Assembly: GCA_963702755.1 (NCBI GenBank) | Contig: CAVPDZ010000002.1 | Location: 1-64,000 of the forward strand | Source of the DNA: JAJPKK01 sp963702755 | Lineage (GTDB): Bacteria > Pseudomonadota > Alphaproteobacteria > Rhizobiales > Xanthobacteraceae | Reading direction: 5' to 3' | Length of the DNA stretch: 64,000 nt | Part shown: piece by piece, positions 45,341-54,803 of the stretch | How the letters are laid out: every line of letters begins with the position of its first letter | How positions within the stretch are numbered: position 1 is the stretch's first letter | The notes under the pieces: generated by a model | The model's input: only the letters and a program-made list of their open reading frames with translations | Databases searched by the model: none | What the model was told of the DNA's origin: nothing | Translations under genes and position numbers: made by a program

Positions 45341-46243
45341 CTAAAGCCGAAACGCGCCCGGCGTGAATTCGTAAAGGTCCTGGATGCGCATCCACCGCGC
45401 CGTGTGCGGCGGGGTGACGCCCCATTGATCGAGGCGGCCCTTTGGCCAGCGCCAATACTCCGGGCCGTGGGGCACATAGCTCTCGTCGATCTGCAGCATC
45501 TCGCCCGAATATTCGAGCGGAAATTCCTCCGGCCCGGCGAAATAGGCGAACACGTTGTTGCCGGCTCCGTGACGGCCGACGCCCCATTCGATCGGATAGC
45601 CGTTGTCGCGCATGCGCCCGGCGCCGCGCATCACCGAGTCGAGATCGGGGAGATCGAAGGCGACGTGGTTGAGCGTCGGAAGGGCGTGGCGGCCGGCGAC
45701 GAAGGAATTGTGATCGGTGTTGTCGGCATGAAAGAAGGTCAGCGCCGCCGTGTCGTCGATTACCTTGAAGCCGAGCACGTCGACAAGGAAGCGCGTGGTG
45801 GCGGCAAGGTCGGTGCAGTTGACGTTGACGTGCGCGATCTTGCGCGGGCGGTCGCTCACGTCGGCGCGGTCGGCGTGGTCCGCGACCTCGCACACGACGG
45901 CGAGATTGCGCCCTTCAGGATCCGACAGCCCGAAGCCATAGCCGCCGCCCGGCCGGTCGAGCGCATGGGGCGCTTCGCAAGGCCTCCCGGCTGCGACGGC
46001 CGCGCGATGAATGCGGTCCACCGCCTCGCGGTCGGCGGCATCGAACACGACGCGCCGCAGATGAGGCTTGCGCTCCGCCCGGTGGATGGCGAGCACATGG
46101 TGATAGGCCCCGGTCGCGCGCAGGTAGCGCACGCCGCCCACCGCATCGATCTTTGAAAGATTCCACACCGCGGCATAGAACTCCGCGGCACGGTCGGGAT
46201 CGCACATCTCGATTTCGATGGAGCGCACGCCGCGCACGCGCAT
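45341..46243 (-). CDS. VOC (glyoxalase/extradiol dioxygenase fold) protein with two domains
   Basis: About 300 residues from ATG 46,243. Two VOC modules: residues 1-115 (VRSIEIEMCDPDRAAEFYAA) and 125-270 (KIAHVNVNCTDLAATTRFLV). The metal triad of the second reads His in IAHVNV, His in LNHVAFDLPD and Glu in LEYSGEM, as in type I extradiol dioxygenases. The C-terminus names a Trp-rich loop (GPEYWRWPKGRLDQWG). Possibly an extradiol dioxygenase or a 2,3-dihydroxy-acid enzyme; substrate unknown. Confidence 0.85.
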   Translation of the reverse strand: MRVRGVRSIEIEMCDPDRAAEFYAAVWNLSKIDAVGGVRYLRATGAYHHVLAIHRAERKPHLRRVVFDAADREAVDRIHRAAVAAGRPCEAPHALDRPGGGYGFGLSDPEGRNLAVVCEVADHADRADVSDRPRKIAHVNVNCTDLAATTRFLVDVLGFKVIDDTAALTFFHADNTDHNSFVAGRHALPTLNHVAFDLPDLDSVMRGAGRMRDNGYPIEWGVGRHGAGNNVFAYFAGPEEFPLEYSGEMLQIDESYVPHGPEYWRWPKGRLDQWGVTPPHTARWMRIQDLYEFTPGAFRL

Positions 46244-46326
46244 GGTGACCTCGCTTATTGCCGCGCGATGGTCGTGCAAAAGACGGTAGAGGTCAAAGAA
46301 ACAAGTCGGTGTTGCTTGGATCAGCC

Positions 46327-46433
46327 GTCATTCCGGGGCGCGAATGAAATTCGCGAGCCCGGAATCCATAACCCCTGCCGAGGCGTATGGATTCCGGGCT
46401 CGCCTCCGCTCCGCTACGACGACCCGGAATGAC
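46327..46433. repeat. Palindromic intergenic repeat (family A, copy 1)
   Basis: Outer TCATTCCGGGG/CCCGGAATGA and a perfect inner 16-bp inverted repeat, GAGCCCGGAATCCATA (46,355-46,370) with TATGGATTCCGGGCTC (46,386-46,401). Same design and much of the sequence recur at 59,316-59,422. Confidence 0.85.
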
Positions 46434-46452
46434 GATTGATGAATTGGCTTCG

Positions 46453-47157
46453 TCACTCCGCCGGGATGCGGGCTTCGTCTTCGGTAGGCTCGCGCAGCAC
46501 GTAGCCGCGGCCCCACACCGTCTCGATGAAGTTCTTGCCGCTCGAGGCGTTGGCGAGCTTCTTGCGCAGCTTGCAGATGAACACGTCGATGATCTTGAGC
46601 TCGGGCTCGTCCATGCCGCCATAGAGATGATTGAGGAACATCTCCTTGGTGAGCGTCGTGCCTTTGCGCAGCGAAAGGAGTTCCAGCATCTGGTACTCCT
46701 TGCCGGTGAGATGGACGCGCTGCTGGTTCACCTCGACGGTCTTGGTGTCGAGATTGACGACGAGTTCGCCGGTCTGGATCACCGACTGCGCGTGGCCCTT
46801 GGAGCGGCGCACGATAGCGTGGATGCGCGCGACGAGCTCGTCCTTGTGGAACGGCTTCGTCATGTAGTCGTCGGCGCCGAAGCCGAGCCCTTTGACCTTG
46901 TCCTCGATGCCGGCGAGGCCTGACAGGATCAAGATCGGAGTCTTGACCTTCGACACGCGCAACGAGCGAAGCACCTCGAAGCCGGACATGTCGGGAAGGT
47001 TAAGATCGAGCAGGATGATGTCGTAGTCGTAAAGCTTACCGAGATCGACACCCTCTTCGCCGAGATCGGTCGTGTAAACGTTGAAGCTCTCGGATTTGAG
47101 CATCAACTCGATTGATTGCGCGGTGGCGCTATCGTCTTCGATCAGTAGAACCCGCAT
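46453..47157 (-). CDS. ctrA: Cell-cycle response regulator CtrA
   Basis: OmpR-type regulator, 234 residues from ATG 47,157. Phospho-acceptor D51 (IILLDLNLPDMSGFEVLRSL) as in Caulobacter CtrA; acidic pocket IEDD, Lys in MTKPFHKDELVARIHAIVRR. Winged-helix domain: LTGKEYQMLELLSLRKGTTL and the recognition region KEMFLNHLYGGMDEPELKII, then VFICKLRKKL, which are the highly conserved CtrA signatures. The 390-base upstream gap holds three GANTC sites, sequence recognised by the CcrM methylase. Divergent from fliI, the usual Rhizobiales arrangement. Confidence 0.97.
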   Translation of the reverse strand: MRVLLIEDDSATAQSIELMLKSESFNVYTTDLGEEGVDLGKLYDYDIILLDLNLPDMSGFEVLRSLRVSKVKTPILILSGLAGIEDKVKGLGFGADDYMTKPFHKDELVARIHAIVRRSKGHAQSVIQTGELVVNLDTKTVEVNQQRVHLTGKEYQMLELLSLRKGTTLTKEMFLNHLYGGMDEPELKIIDVFICKLRKKLANASSGKNFIETVWGRGYVLREPTEDEARIPAE

Positions 47158-47550
47158 GCCAGTCCCCCTCCGCGCCGTTTCGGCCACCATCCTGGCCTGC
47201 CGCACGGGGCAGCTTCCGATAACGCCCTGGGACAACTGATTCGAACCGCACCCACGCGATCACTAACAGGACCTCTTTCCTGAACGCAAGCATGGAGTAG
47301 GCAAATCCGAACGAATCGGCCTAATATACTGCGCGTAAGAGGTTTTTTGAACACGCGTTGGTTCGAGTCATACTTTAATAGTCGGGGCTAACCGACTTGC
47401 GCGACCCGCCCAAATGCCGTCACCGGGGCGAGCCGTGCCGTTGGCCTCATGGACGGTTGCTGGCAATGATTAACGATGCCGCTTAACAGGCAGTTAATGT
47501 GAAGTCTTTGTTTAAACTGAAAGCCAACTTCGTAACCGCGGCGAGGAACA
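47158..47550. promoter_or_regulatory. ctrA/fliI divergent control region with a CtrA box and GANTC sites
   Basis: TTAA-N7-TTAA at 47,483-47,497 is a perfect CtrA box, 54 bases before the fliI start. GANTC motifs at 47,238-47,242 (GATTC), 47,313-47,317 (GAATC) and 47,365-47,369 (GAGTC) lie on the ctrA side. A TTAA-N9-TTAA variant overlaps at 47,470-47,486. No gene is seen in this stretch. Confidence 0.7.
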
Positions 47551-48873
47551 ATGAAGGCGCTGGCCGAGCAGATTGCGGACCTTGATGCCGCCGAAATCTA
47601 TGGCCGGGTGGTGGGCGTGCGCGGTCTCCTGGTGGAAGCCGCCGGGCCGTTAGCCGCCATGTCGATCGGCGCACGGGTCACGATCGAAACGGCGAACCGC
47701 ATGATCCCCTGCGAGGTGGTGGGATTTTCCGGCACCAACGCCTTGCTGATGCCGTTTGCTTCGCTCGACGGCGTGCGCCGCGGCTGCCGCGCCGTGGTGA
47801 GTGCCATCGCGTCGGCGGTGCGGCCGTCGCGCGGGTGGCTCGGCCGTGTCGTCAACGCCATGGGCGATCCGATCGACGGGCGCGGCCCGTTACCAGCCGG
47901 CACGTCGCCGGCGCCGTTCCGCAATGCCCCGCCGCCCGCCCATGCGCGCCGGCGGGTCGGTGCGCCGCTCGACCTTGGCGTGCGGGCGCTCAACACGTTC
48001 CTCACCTGCTGCCGCGGCCAGCGGCTCGGCATCTTCGCCGGGTCCGGCGTCGGCAAGTCGGTGCTGCTGTCGATGCTCGCGCGCAACGTGGCGGCCGATA
48101 TTTCCGTCATCGGCCTCGTCGGCGAGCGCGGCCGCGAGGTGCAGGAGTTCATCCAGGACGATCTCGGCGAAGAGGGCCTCGCCCGCTCCGTCGTCGTGGT
48201 ATCGACGTCGGACGAGCCGGCGCTGATGCGCCGCCAGGCTGCCTATCTCACCCTCGCCATCGCCGAATACTTTCGCGACGAGGGCGGCGATGTCCTGGTC
48301 TTGATGGATTCGGTGACCCGGTTCGCGATGGCGCAGCGCGAGATCGGCCTCTCGGCCGGCGAACCGCCGACCGCGAAGGGCTACACGCCGACGGTCTTCA
48401 CCGAACTTCCGCGCCTTCTCGAGCGCGCGGGTCCTGGTACCAGCGACGGCACGATCACGGGTATTTTCACGGTGCTCGTCGACGGCGATGATCATAACGA
48501 GCCGGTGGCGGACGCAGTGCGCGGCATCCTCGACGGCCACATCGTCATGGAACGCGCGATTGCCGAGCGCGGCCGTTACCCGGCGATCAATGTTCTCAAG
48601 TCGATTTCGCGCACCATGCCGAAATCAGCCGACCCTGCTTACGTGCCGGTGATCCAGCGGGCACGGCAGGTCATGGCGACATATGCGGATATGGAGGAGC
48701 TGATCCGCCTCGGCGCCTATCGTCCGGGTTCAAGCGCCGAGGTCGACGAAGCCATCCGCCTCCACGATCCGCTCGAAGCCTTCCTTGCACAGGCCAAGGA
48801 GGAAGCGACCGGCATCATGGACGGCTACGGCCGATTGGAAGAAATCATGGGGTCGGTGGAAACCGAAAACTAA
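47551..48873 (+). CDS. fliI: Flagellar export ATPase FliI
   Basis: Hexameric ATPase of the flagellar type III export apparatus, 440 residues. Walker A GIFAGSGVGKSVLLSMLARN, Walker B DVLVLMDSVTRFAMAQREIG, and the F1-beta-like QREIGLSAGEPPTAKGYTPT. Preceded by a CtrA box and followed 90 bases later by fliJ. Confidence 0.97.
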   Translation: MKALAEQIADLDAAEIYGRVVGVRGLLVEAAGPLAAMSIGARVTIETANRMIPCEVVGFSGTNALLMPFASLDGVRRGCRAVVSAIASAVRPSRGWLGRVVNAMGDPIDGRGPLPAGTSPAPFRNAPPPAHARRRVGAPLDLGVRALNTFLTCCRGQRLGIFAGSGVGKSVLLSMLARNVAADISVIGLVGERGREVQEFIQDDLGEEGLARSVVVVSTSDEPALMRRQAAYLTLAIAEYFRDEGGDVLVLMDSVTRFAMAQREIGLSAGEPPTAKGYTPTVFTELPRLLERAGPGTSDGTITGIFTVLVDGDDHNEPVADAVRGILDGHIVMERAIAERGRYPAINVLKSISRTMPKSADPAYVPVIQRARQVMATYADMEELIRLGAYRPGSSAEVDEAIRLHDPLEAFLAQAKEEATGIMDGYGRLEEIMGSVETEN

Positions 48874-48963
48874 CATTATGGGGTCATCCTGCGCGGAATT
48901 TCGGTGCCACGCGGCCGGGCGTTTTCGGTTGCGAGTGGCTGGGGTGGTCGGGAGTAAGAGTCG

Positions 48964-49380
48964 ATGAAGTCGCGTAACACGCTGATCCGCCTTAAGAAAT
49001 TTCAGCTAGACGAAAAGCGGCGCAAGGTCGCCCAGATCGAGGCCATGATCGCGGACTTCCAGCGCATGGCGACGGATCTCGATCGCGAGATCCTCTCCGA
49101 GCAGGAGCGGGCCGGCATTCACGATCCGGCCCATTTCGCCTATCCGACCTACGCCAAGGCCGCGATCACGCGGCGCGAGAACCTCAAGCGGTCGGCCGAC
49201 GAACTCGTGGCCCAGCTCGACGAGGCCAAGCTCGCGCTGCAGGAAAGTTTCGAGGACCTCAAGAAGATCGAGTTGCTCGACGAGCGCGACCAGGTGCGCG
49301 ACCGCGTCGCCGAAGATGCCCGCGAGCAACATGACCTCGATGCCATGGGCGCGCTGCGCGCCCGCAGCGCCATCGCCTGA
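48964..49380 (+). CDS. fliJ: Flagellar export chaperone FliJ
   Basis: 138-residue two-helix coiled coil, typical of FliJ, which links FliI to FlhA. MKSRNTLIRLKKFQLDEKRR, then helical heptads to DQVRDRVAEDAREQHDL. Synteny with fliI supports it; sequence conservation of the family is low, so the call rests partly on context. Confidence 0.9.
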   Translation: MKSRNTLIRLKKFQLDEKRRKVAQIEAMIADFQRMATDLDREILSEQERAGIHDPAHFAYPTYAKAAITRRENLKRSADELVAQLDEAKLALQESFEDLKKIELLDERDQVRDRVAEDAREQHDLDAMGALRARSAIA

Positions 49381-49568
49381 GTCGGCCATCGCGCTACTCC
49401 GTCACCTCCACCCTTACACGGCGGGGCGAGGTGAACTCGGCCTGAGCTCGCGATTCCTTTTTGCCGCTGAATAATACCGGCGATTTTGTTTCTCGACGGC
49501 CGGGGCTCGCCCGGCGATAATTGCTTTGCGGCCGCGGCCGATCGCCGCGAGTGGGGGCCGTGCTGGAC

Positions 49569-50120
49569 ATGCTGACCACGACGGAACTCGTGTGGCTGCT
49601 CGCGGCTGTCGCCAAGGGTGACCAAGCCGCATTTGAGCGACTCTACGAAGCGACCCGGGCGAAACTCTACGGCCAAGTGCTGCGTATCTTGCGACGAGCC
49701 GACCTTACGGACGAAATCATTCAGGAGGTTTATCTGAAGGTCTGGAGTTCCGCCGGGCAGTTCAATCCGGCCGTTGCGTCTCCGATCACTTGGATGATGG
49801 CGATCGCCCGCAACCGCGCGATCGATCTCGTGCGCAAGAAGACGGAAAGTTCTGTCGAGGAGGAGCCGGAGGTGCAGGAGGTTGCCGCCGAGACCCCCGA
49901 TCCGCTCGCCCAGCGTGAAATGAGCGAGGAGCTCAAACGGCTGCTCGCGTGCATGGGAGAGCTCGACGAGGAGCGCCGCCGCATGGTGCTGCTCGCCTAT
50001 TACAGCGGCTTGAGCCGCGAGCAGCTCGCGGCGCAGTTCGACGTTCCGGTGAACACGGTCAAGACATGGCTGCGGCGCTCGCTCATCGAAATACGGGAGT
50101 GTCTCGGGCATGACGCTTGA
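49569..50120 (+). CDS. ECF RNA polymerase sigma factor
   Basis: 183 residues from ATG 49,569. Region 2: AAFERLYEATRAKLYGQVLR and DLTDEIIQEVYLKVWSSAGQ with FNPAVASPITWMMAIARNRA; region 4: RRMVLLAYYSGLSREQLAAQ, FDVPVNTVKTWLRRSLIEIR. Belongs to the SigK/RpoE-like group that pairs with RskA-type anti-sigma factors; the stop overlaps the anti-sigma start by 11 bases. Confidence 0.93.
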   Translation: MLTTTELVWLLAAVAKGDQAAFERLYEATRAKLYGQVLRILRRADLTDEIIQEVYLKVWSSAGQFNPAVASPITWMMAIARNRAIDLVRKKTESSVEEEPEVQEVAAETPDPLAQREMSEELKRLLACMGELDEERRRMVLLAYYSGLSREQLAAQFDVPVNTVKTWLRRSLIEIRECLGHDA

Positions 50121-50983
50121 TGAAACCCCGATGGATCCGGGCGCGAGCCACGATGCGCTCGCCGCCGAATATGTGCTCGGCACGCTCGATGCCGCCGAGC
50201 GCGACGAGGCGATCGCGTTGATCGAACTCGGACCCGAGCTTCGCGGTGCGGGTGCGCCTGTGGGAGCGCCGGCTTGGCGAGCTTCATGCGCTCGCGGGCG
50301 GCGTTGAGCCGCCGACTACGGTGTGGGATGCGATCAAGGCAAAGCTGCCGGAGCTGCCTCCGGGTGAACCGCTGCGCCTGCCGGAATTGCCGCGGCCGAT
50401 TCAGGTGACGCTGCTGCCGGACGAAAATGTCGTCGATCTCGTAACGGTTCGCTTGACGCGGTGGCGCTCGATTGCCGCGGCCTGCGGGACGATGGCGGCG
50501 CTGCTCGCGCTGTTCGTCGTTACGTCGGCGGTCGCCCCGACGATCCTGCCCGACGCGTTGCGGCCGAAGCCGCGCGTCATCGTGCAGACGGTGGAAGCGC
50601 CGAGCCCGGTGCCGCCGCGCTACGTCGCGGTGCTCCAGCGCGATGCCACCTCGCCGGCGTTTATCCTGACCGTCGATCTCGACAACCGCAGCCTCACCGT
50701 GCGCCGCGTCAGCGCGGAAAACGAGCCCGGCAAGAGCTACGAACTGTGGCTCGTGTCCGATAAATTCCCGGCGCCGCGCTCGCTCGGCCTCGTCGGCGGC
50801 GGCGAGTTCACGCGGCCAAGTTCGCTCGCCACCTTCGATCCGGCGACAATCAGCGATGCGACGTTCGCGGTCTCGCTCGAGCCCGAAGGCGGCTCACCCA
50901 CCGGAATGCCGACAACGGTCGTCTATCAAGGCAAGCTCATCGAATCGACGCCGCCCGCACCTGACCAGCCGCAAGCGCATTGA
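50110..50983 (+). CDS. Anti-sigma factor (RskA/anti-sigma-K type), one frameshift
   Basis: Inner-membrane regulator of the upstream ECF sigma factor. The N-terminal sigma-binding part ALAAEYVLGTLDAAERDEA reads to about 50,240, where the frame changes to VRLWERRLGELHALAGGVEP, a fixed feature of the family. One TM follows (about residues 120-140: IAAACGTMAALLALFVVTSA), then the periplasmic RskA domain with PAFILTVDLDNRSLTVRRVS and KSYELWLVSDKFPAPRSLGL. The length is one base over a multiple of three. If the indel is real the sigma factor would lack its membrane brake. Confidence 0.88.
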
Positions 50984-51038
50984 TGGGCCGCTCGCCGGCT
51001 GCGTTCGCAAACTCCAACATATTCCCACAATTTGCGCC

Positions 51039-51150
51039 GTCATGCTCCGCGAACGCGGAGCATCCAGTAACCACTGCGCCATCGATCAAAACGAGGTCTC
51101 GACGCAATCAAATCCGGGGGTTACTGATCGCCCGGTCGAGCGCGATGACG
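51039..51150. repeat. Palindromic intergenic repeat (family B, copy 1)
   Basis: Opens with a perfect hairpin ATGCTCCGCG-AA-CGCGGAGCAT (51,042-51,063) followed by CCAGTAACC, and ends with GGTTACTGATCGCCCGGTCGAG…GATGACG-like text. A second copy lies at 54,804-54,917. Confidence 0.8.
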
Positions 51151-51220
51151 TGGAGAAGCGATATCGGAGCTGCCGCCGCGACTTAGCAGCGCAAGATGGC
51201 GCCGTGGCGGCTGTGACCGC

Positions 51221-51676
51221 TCACCCGCTGAGCGCGCCCTTCACGAGTGCCGAGGCCTTTGCGAAATCCATCTGACCGGCGTATTTCGCCCGCAGCGCCG
51301 CGATCACCTTGCCCATGTCCTTCATGCCGGCGGCGCCGGTGTCGCCAATCGCTTCGGCGATCGCGCTTTTGACGTCATCCTCGGACATCTGCTTGGGCAG
51401 GTAGGCCGCGATGATGGCGATCTCGTCGCGCTCCTGTTGCGCGAGCTCGGGGCGGCCGCCCTTTTCGTAAAGCTCGACGGATTCCTGCCGCTGCTTGATC
51501 ATCTTCTGCAGCAGGCTCAGCAGCTCGGCGTCGCCGAGCGGACCTTTGCTTTGCCCGCGCGCTTCGATGTCCGCGTTCTTGAAGGTGGAATTGACCAGAC
51601 GCAGCGTCGACACGCGACGCTCGTCCTTCGCCTTCATGGCGTCTTTCAGAGCGTTGTTGATGTCGTCGCGCAACAT
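51221..51676 (-). CDS. GatB/YqeY domain protein
   Basis: 151 residues, all-helical, related to the tRNA-binding tail of GatB. MLRDDINNALKDAMKAKDER, LSLLQKMIKQRQESVELYEK, QQERDEIAIIAAYLPKQMSE, and MKDMGKVIAALRAKYAGQMD are the conserved blocks. Divergent from carA with a 94-base spacer, a common alphaproteobacterial arrangement. Role not established; possibly an amidotransferase-related function. Confidence 0.93.
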   Translation of the reverse strand: MLRDDINNALKDAMKAKDERRVSTLRLVNSTFKNADIEARGQSKGPLGDAELLSLLQKMIKQRQESVELYEKGGRPELAQQERDEIAIIAAYLPKQMSEDDVKSAIAEAIGDTGAAGMKDMGKVIAALRAKYAGQMDFAKASALVKGALSG

Positions 51677-51770
51677 GGGTGACCTCGCCGGGCCTTGAGA
51701 AAATTCGCTTGTTCAAATCGCCTCGGACCCGCTTTGACGCGCCCATTGGCGATGGCTATGTAGAGCCCGC

Positions 51771-52991
51771 ATGATCGACAAACAAGACGATTTTACGCCC
51801 GGTTCCGCCGCGCGCGACGCGTCGGCGTGGGCGGAGCCCTCAGCCACCGCGGTGCTGGTGCTTGCCGACGGCACCGTGCTCGAAGGCATGGGCTTCGGCG
51901 CGGAGGGGCACGCGGTCGGCGAGGTGTGCTTCAACACCGCGATGACGGGCTATCAGGAAATTCTCACCGACCCGTCCTATGCGGGCCAGATCATCACCTT
52001 CACGTTTCCCCATATCGGCAATGTCGGCACCAACGATGAGGACATCGAGACGGTCAATCTCGCGGCGACACCCGGCGCGCGCGGCGTGATCCTGCATTCG
52101 GCCATCACCAATCCGTCGAACTACCGCGCCCGCCGTCATCTCGGACAGTGGCTCAAATCGCGCGGCATCATCGGGCTCGCCGGCATCGACACGCGCGCGC
52201 TCACGAGCCTCATTCGCACCAAAGGCATGCCCAACGCGGTCATCGCCCATGCGGCCGACGGGTGCTTCGATCTTGCTGCACTCAAGGACGAGGCGCGGGC
52301 GTGGCCCGGCCTCGTCGGCATGGACCTCGTGCCGATGGTGACCTCGGGCCAGCGTTTCACCTGGGACGAGACGCCGTGGCAATGGAACGTCGGCTACGGC
52401 CGCCAGGAGGCGCCGCAGTTCAACGTCGTCGCGATCGACTATGGCATCAAGCGCAACATCCTGCGGCTCCTGGCCGGCACCGGCTGCAAGGTGACGGTGG
52501 TTCCTGCCAAGACCTCGGCGCAGGACATCTTCGATCTCAAGCCCGACGGCGTGTTTCTGTCCAACGGCCCGGGCGACCCGGCGGCGACGGGCGAATACGC
52601 CGTGCCGGTGATCCGCAAGCTCGTGGACGCCAGGGTGCCGACGTTCGGCATCTGCCTCGGCCACCAGATGCTCGGCATCGCGCTCGGCGGCACCACGATG
52701 AAAATGCATCAGGGCCATCACGGCGCCAATCATCCGGTGAAGGACCTGACCACCGGCAAGGTCGAGATCACCTCCATGAACCACGGCTTCGCCGTGGACC
52801 GCGCGAGCCTGCCGGGGCATGTCGAGGAGACGCATGTGTCGCTGTTCGACGGCTCGAATTGCGGCATCGCGCTCAAGGACCGGCCGGTGTTTTCGGTGCA
52901 GTATCATCCCGAAGCCTCGCCCGGTCCGCGCGATAGTCATTATCTGTTCGATCGCTTCGCCGACCTGATGCGTCGCCATCGCGGTCATTGA
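51771..52991 (+). CDS. carA: Carbamoyl-phosphate synthase small subunit
   Basis: Glutaminase subunit supplying ammonia for carbamoyl phosphate in arginine and pyrimidine synthesis. 406 residues. N-terminal CarA domain (AVLVLADGTVLEGMGFGAEG, CFNTAMTGYQEILTDPSYAG) and class I amidotransferase domain with nucleophile Cys in TFGICLGHQMLGIALGG and His/Glu in SVQYHPEASPGP. carB is not in the window. Confidence 0.97.
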   Translation: MIDKQDDFTPGSAARDASAWAEPSATAVLVLADGTVLEGMGFGAEGHAVGEVCFNTAMTGYQEILTDPSYAGQIITFTFPHIGNVGTNDEDIETVNLAATPGARGVILHSAITNPSNYRARRHLGQWLKSRGIIGLAGIDTRALTSLIRTKGMPNAVIAHAADGCFDLAALKDEARAWPGLVGMDLVPMVTSGQRFTWDETPWQWNVGYGRQEAPQFNVVAIDYGIKRNILRLLAGTGCKVTVVPAKTSAQDIFDLKPDGVFLSNGPGDPAATGEYAVPVIRKLVDARVPTFGICLGHQMLGIALGGTTMKMHQGHHGANHPVKDLTTGKVEITSMNHGFAVDRASLPGHVEETHVSLFDGSNCGIALKDRPVFSVQYHPEASPGPRDSHYLFDRFADLMRRHRGH

Positions 52992-53042
52992 GGCCGCGGC
53001 GGCGGCTCGACCTGCCGGCCGCGGCACGCTATCGAGACGGCC

Positions 53043-54764
53043 ATGAGTGTGCCCGCCTGGTTGAAACCCGAGAAAAGCCCGCTTGCGCCGGCATTTTCCA
53101 CCTGGCTCGACTTCGCGCCGAGCGGGGTCGCAAGCCGGTTCTTCTTGCTGTGGTTCGTCATTCTCTATGCGGCGTTCCACGTTCTTTCGGGCGCATCGCT
53201 CGGCCTTTATCCGCAGACGCTGCAAACTTTCGTCTGGTCGATGCATCCGGCGGCTGGCTACGACGGCGCGCCGCCGCTCGCCGCGCTCATGGCCGCCGGC
53301 TGGTTCGCGGTATTCCCGGTCAACGACTGGGCGTTCCACATGCTGGCGATCTTCAATGCGGCGGTTGGCCTGTTCACCACCGAACTGATCGCGCGGCGCT
53401 ATATGCAGGGCGACAAGCGGCTCGTCGTCCTGCTGCTGTTGTTGTTGACGCCGTTCTATCAGTTCTTCAGCGATCGTTTCGGCCCCGATCAGACCATGCT
53501 GTCGACCTGGCCCCTCGCGACCTACTTCTTTCTGCGCGCGTTCGAAACGCGCGCATTGAAGTGGTCGGTGGCGGCGGGCGTGTTTGCCGGCCTCGCAATT
53601 CTCGGCAAGCACCATTCGCTCTTCCTGATTGCGGGATTCCTCGCCGCCTGGCTCGCGTCGCCCGAGCGCTGGAGCTATTTCAAATCGCCGTCGCCCTGGC
53701 TCTCCGCGCTTGTCGGCGCGCTGGTGATCGCGCCGCATGTCAAATGGCTCTACGCGGCCGGACAGTTGCCGATCGTCAACGACGGGAGCAATGCCGCCGG
53801 CGCCGGACCCTCGTTCGGCGACCTGATCGGGAGCGCCGCGACTTCGCTCGGCACAGGCATCGCCTGCGTCGCCGCCCTGCTCGTGGTCTATTGGCTGGCG
53901 GTGCGTCCGAGCCGCGAGACGCTGCAAGACACAGTGCGGCCGGCCGATCCCGCCGGGCGCATGCCGGTCGTGATTTTTGCCGTCGCGCTGTTGCTGCCGA
54001 TCGTCGTTGCGCCGTTCATCGGCCTCGAGCTGACGCCGCTCGCGACGACACCCGCCTGGTTCCTGCTGCCGATCGTGCTGCTGCGGCCCGACAGCGCGAG
54101 ATTGACGCGCGTTGCCGCATTGCGCATGACGACGCTCGTCGTCGCGATGACGCTCGTCGCCCTTGTCGCTTCGCCGTGGCTTGCGATCTACGCGCACGAG
54201 CGCGGCACCAGCGAAGGGCGCGAATATTTTCGCGCGATCGGTGCCGAGGTGACGCAGGCGTGGCGCCTCGCCATGGTGTCGCCGCTTGCGATCGTCATGG
54301 GCGACCGCGATCTCGTCAATGCGGTGGCGTTCTACAGTCCGGATCACCCCGACGCAGTGCCCGATTTCGATCTCGCCCGCGCGCCCTGGGTGACGCCGGA
54401 GCGCCTGCGCCGCAGCGGCTTTGCGACGGTCTGCAGAGCGGATACGAGTTGCGCCGACACCGCCCGCCGCGAGGCCGGCACGTCCGACTTCCAGGTCATC
54501 ACCTACGCCACCACCAGTCCCTATCGCGGCAAACCCGGCAAGCTCGGACGCTTCATCTTCCTCCTGGTATCTCCGCAGCGGCCGCCGGTGGTTCGACCGC
54601 CGCAGGTCTTTCCGCCACAGGTCTTTCCGCCGCCGACCCCACCTTCGCGCGTCGTTCCGCCGCAGGTCACTCCACCGCCGCCGGTCTCACCCTCGCCGCA
54701 GCCACCGCCTGCGGAGACCCCGCCCCCGCAGTCCTCGCCTCCGGAAGTCCCGCCCCAGCGATAA
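53043..54764 (+). CDS. GT39-family (ArnT/PMT-like) glycosyltransferase with proline-rich tail
   Basis: 573 residues, about 11 transmembrane helices. Typical lipid-linked sugar transferase layout: first loop acidic pair in GYDGAPPLAALMAAGWFAVF, then SDRFGPDQTMLSTWPLATYF and KHHSLFLIAGFLAAWLAS. The C-terminal soluble part ends in about 60 residues of Pro/Gln/Val-rich sequence with PPQVFPPQVFPP repeats, which I do not know from the family. Start 53,043 lies 52 bases after carA. Acceptor unknown. Confidence 0.85.
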   Translation: MSVPAWLKPEKSPLAPAFSTWLDFAPSGVASRFFLLWFVILYAAFHVLSGASLGLYPQTLQTFVWSMHPAAGYDGAPPLAALMAAGWFAVFPVNDWAFHMLAIFNAAVGLFTTELIARRYMQGDKRLVVLLLLLLTPFYQFFSDRFGPDQTMLSTWPLATYFFLRAFETRALKWSVAAGVFAGLAILGKHHSLFLIAGFLAAWLASPERWSYFKSPSPWLSALVGALVIAPHVKWLYAAGQLPIVNDGSNAAGAGPSFGDLIGSAATSLGTGIACVAALLVVYWLAVRPSRETLQDTVRPADPAGRMPVVIFAVALLLPIVVAPFIGLELTPLATTPAWFLLPIVLLRPDSARLTRVAALRMTTLVVAMTLVALVASPWLAIYAHERGTSEGREYFRAIGAEVTQAWRLAMVSPLAIVMGDRDLVNAVAFYSPDHPDAVPDFDLARAPWVTPERLRRSGFATVCRADTSCADTARREAGTSDFQVITYATTSPYRGKPGKLGRFIFLLVSPQRPPVVRPPQVFPPQVFPPPTPPSRVVPPQVTPPPPVSPSPQPPPAETPPPQSSPPEVPPQR

Positions 54765-54803
54765 TCTTGCATTGAATTCCTTCGTTTGATCCTAGCCCCT
54801 GAC

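Noticed and set aside
47470..47486. TTAA-N9-TTAA before fliI as a second CtrA site
   Set aside because: Spacer is nine bases rather than seven; only the neighbouring N7 site fits the consensus.
51840..54347. 835-codon minus-strand open frame over carA and the GT39 gene
   Set aside because: It spans two real genes antisense, and is Arg/Gln/Glu-rich without any domain.
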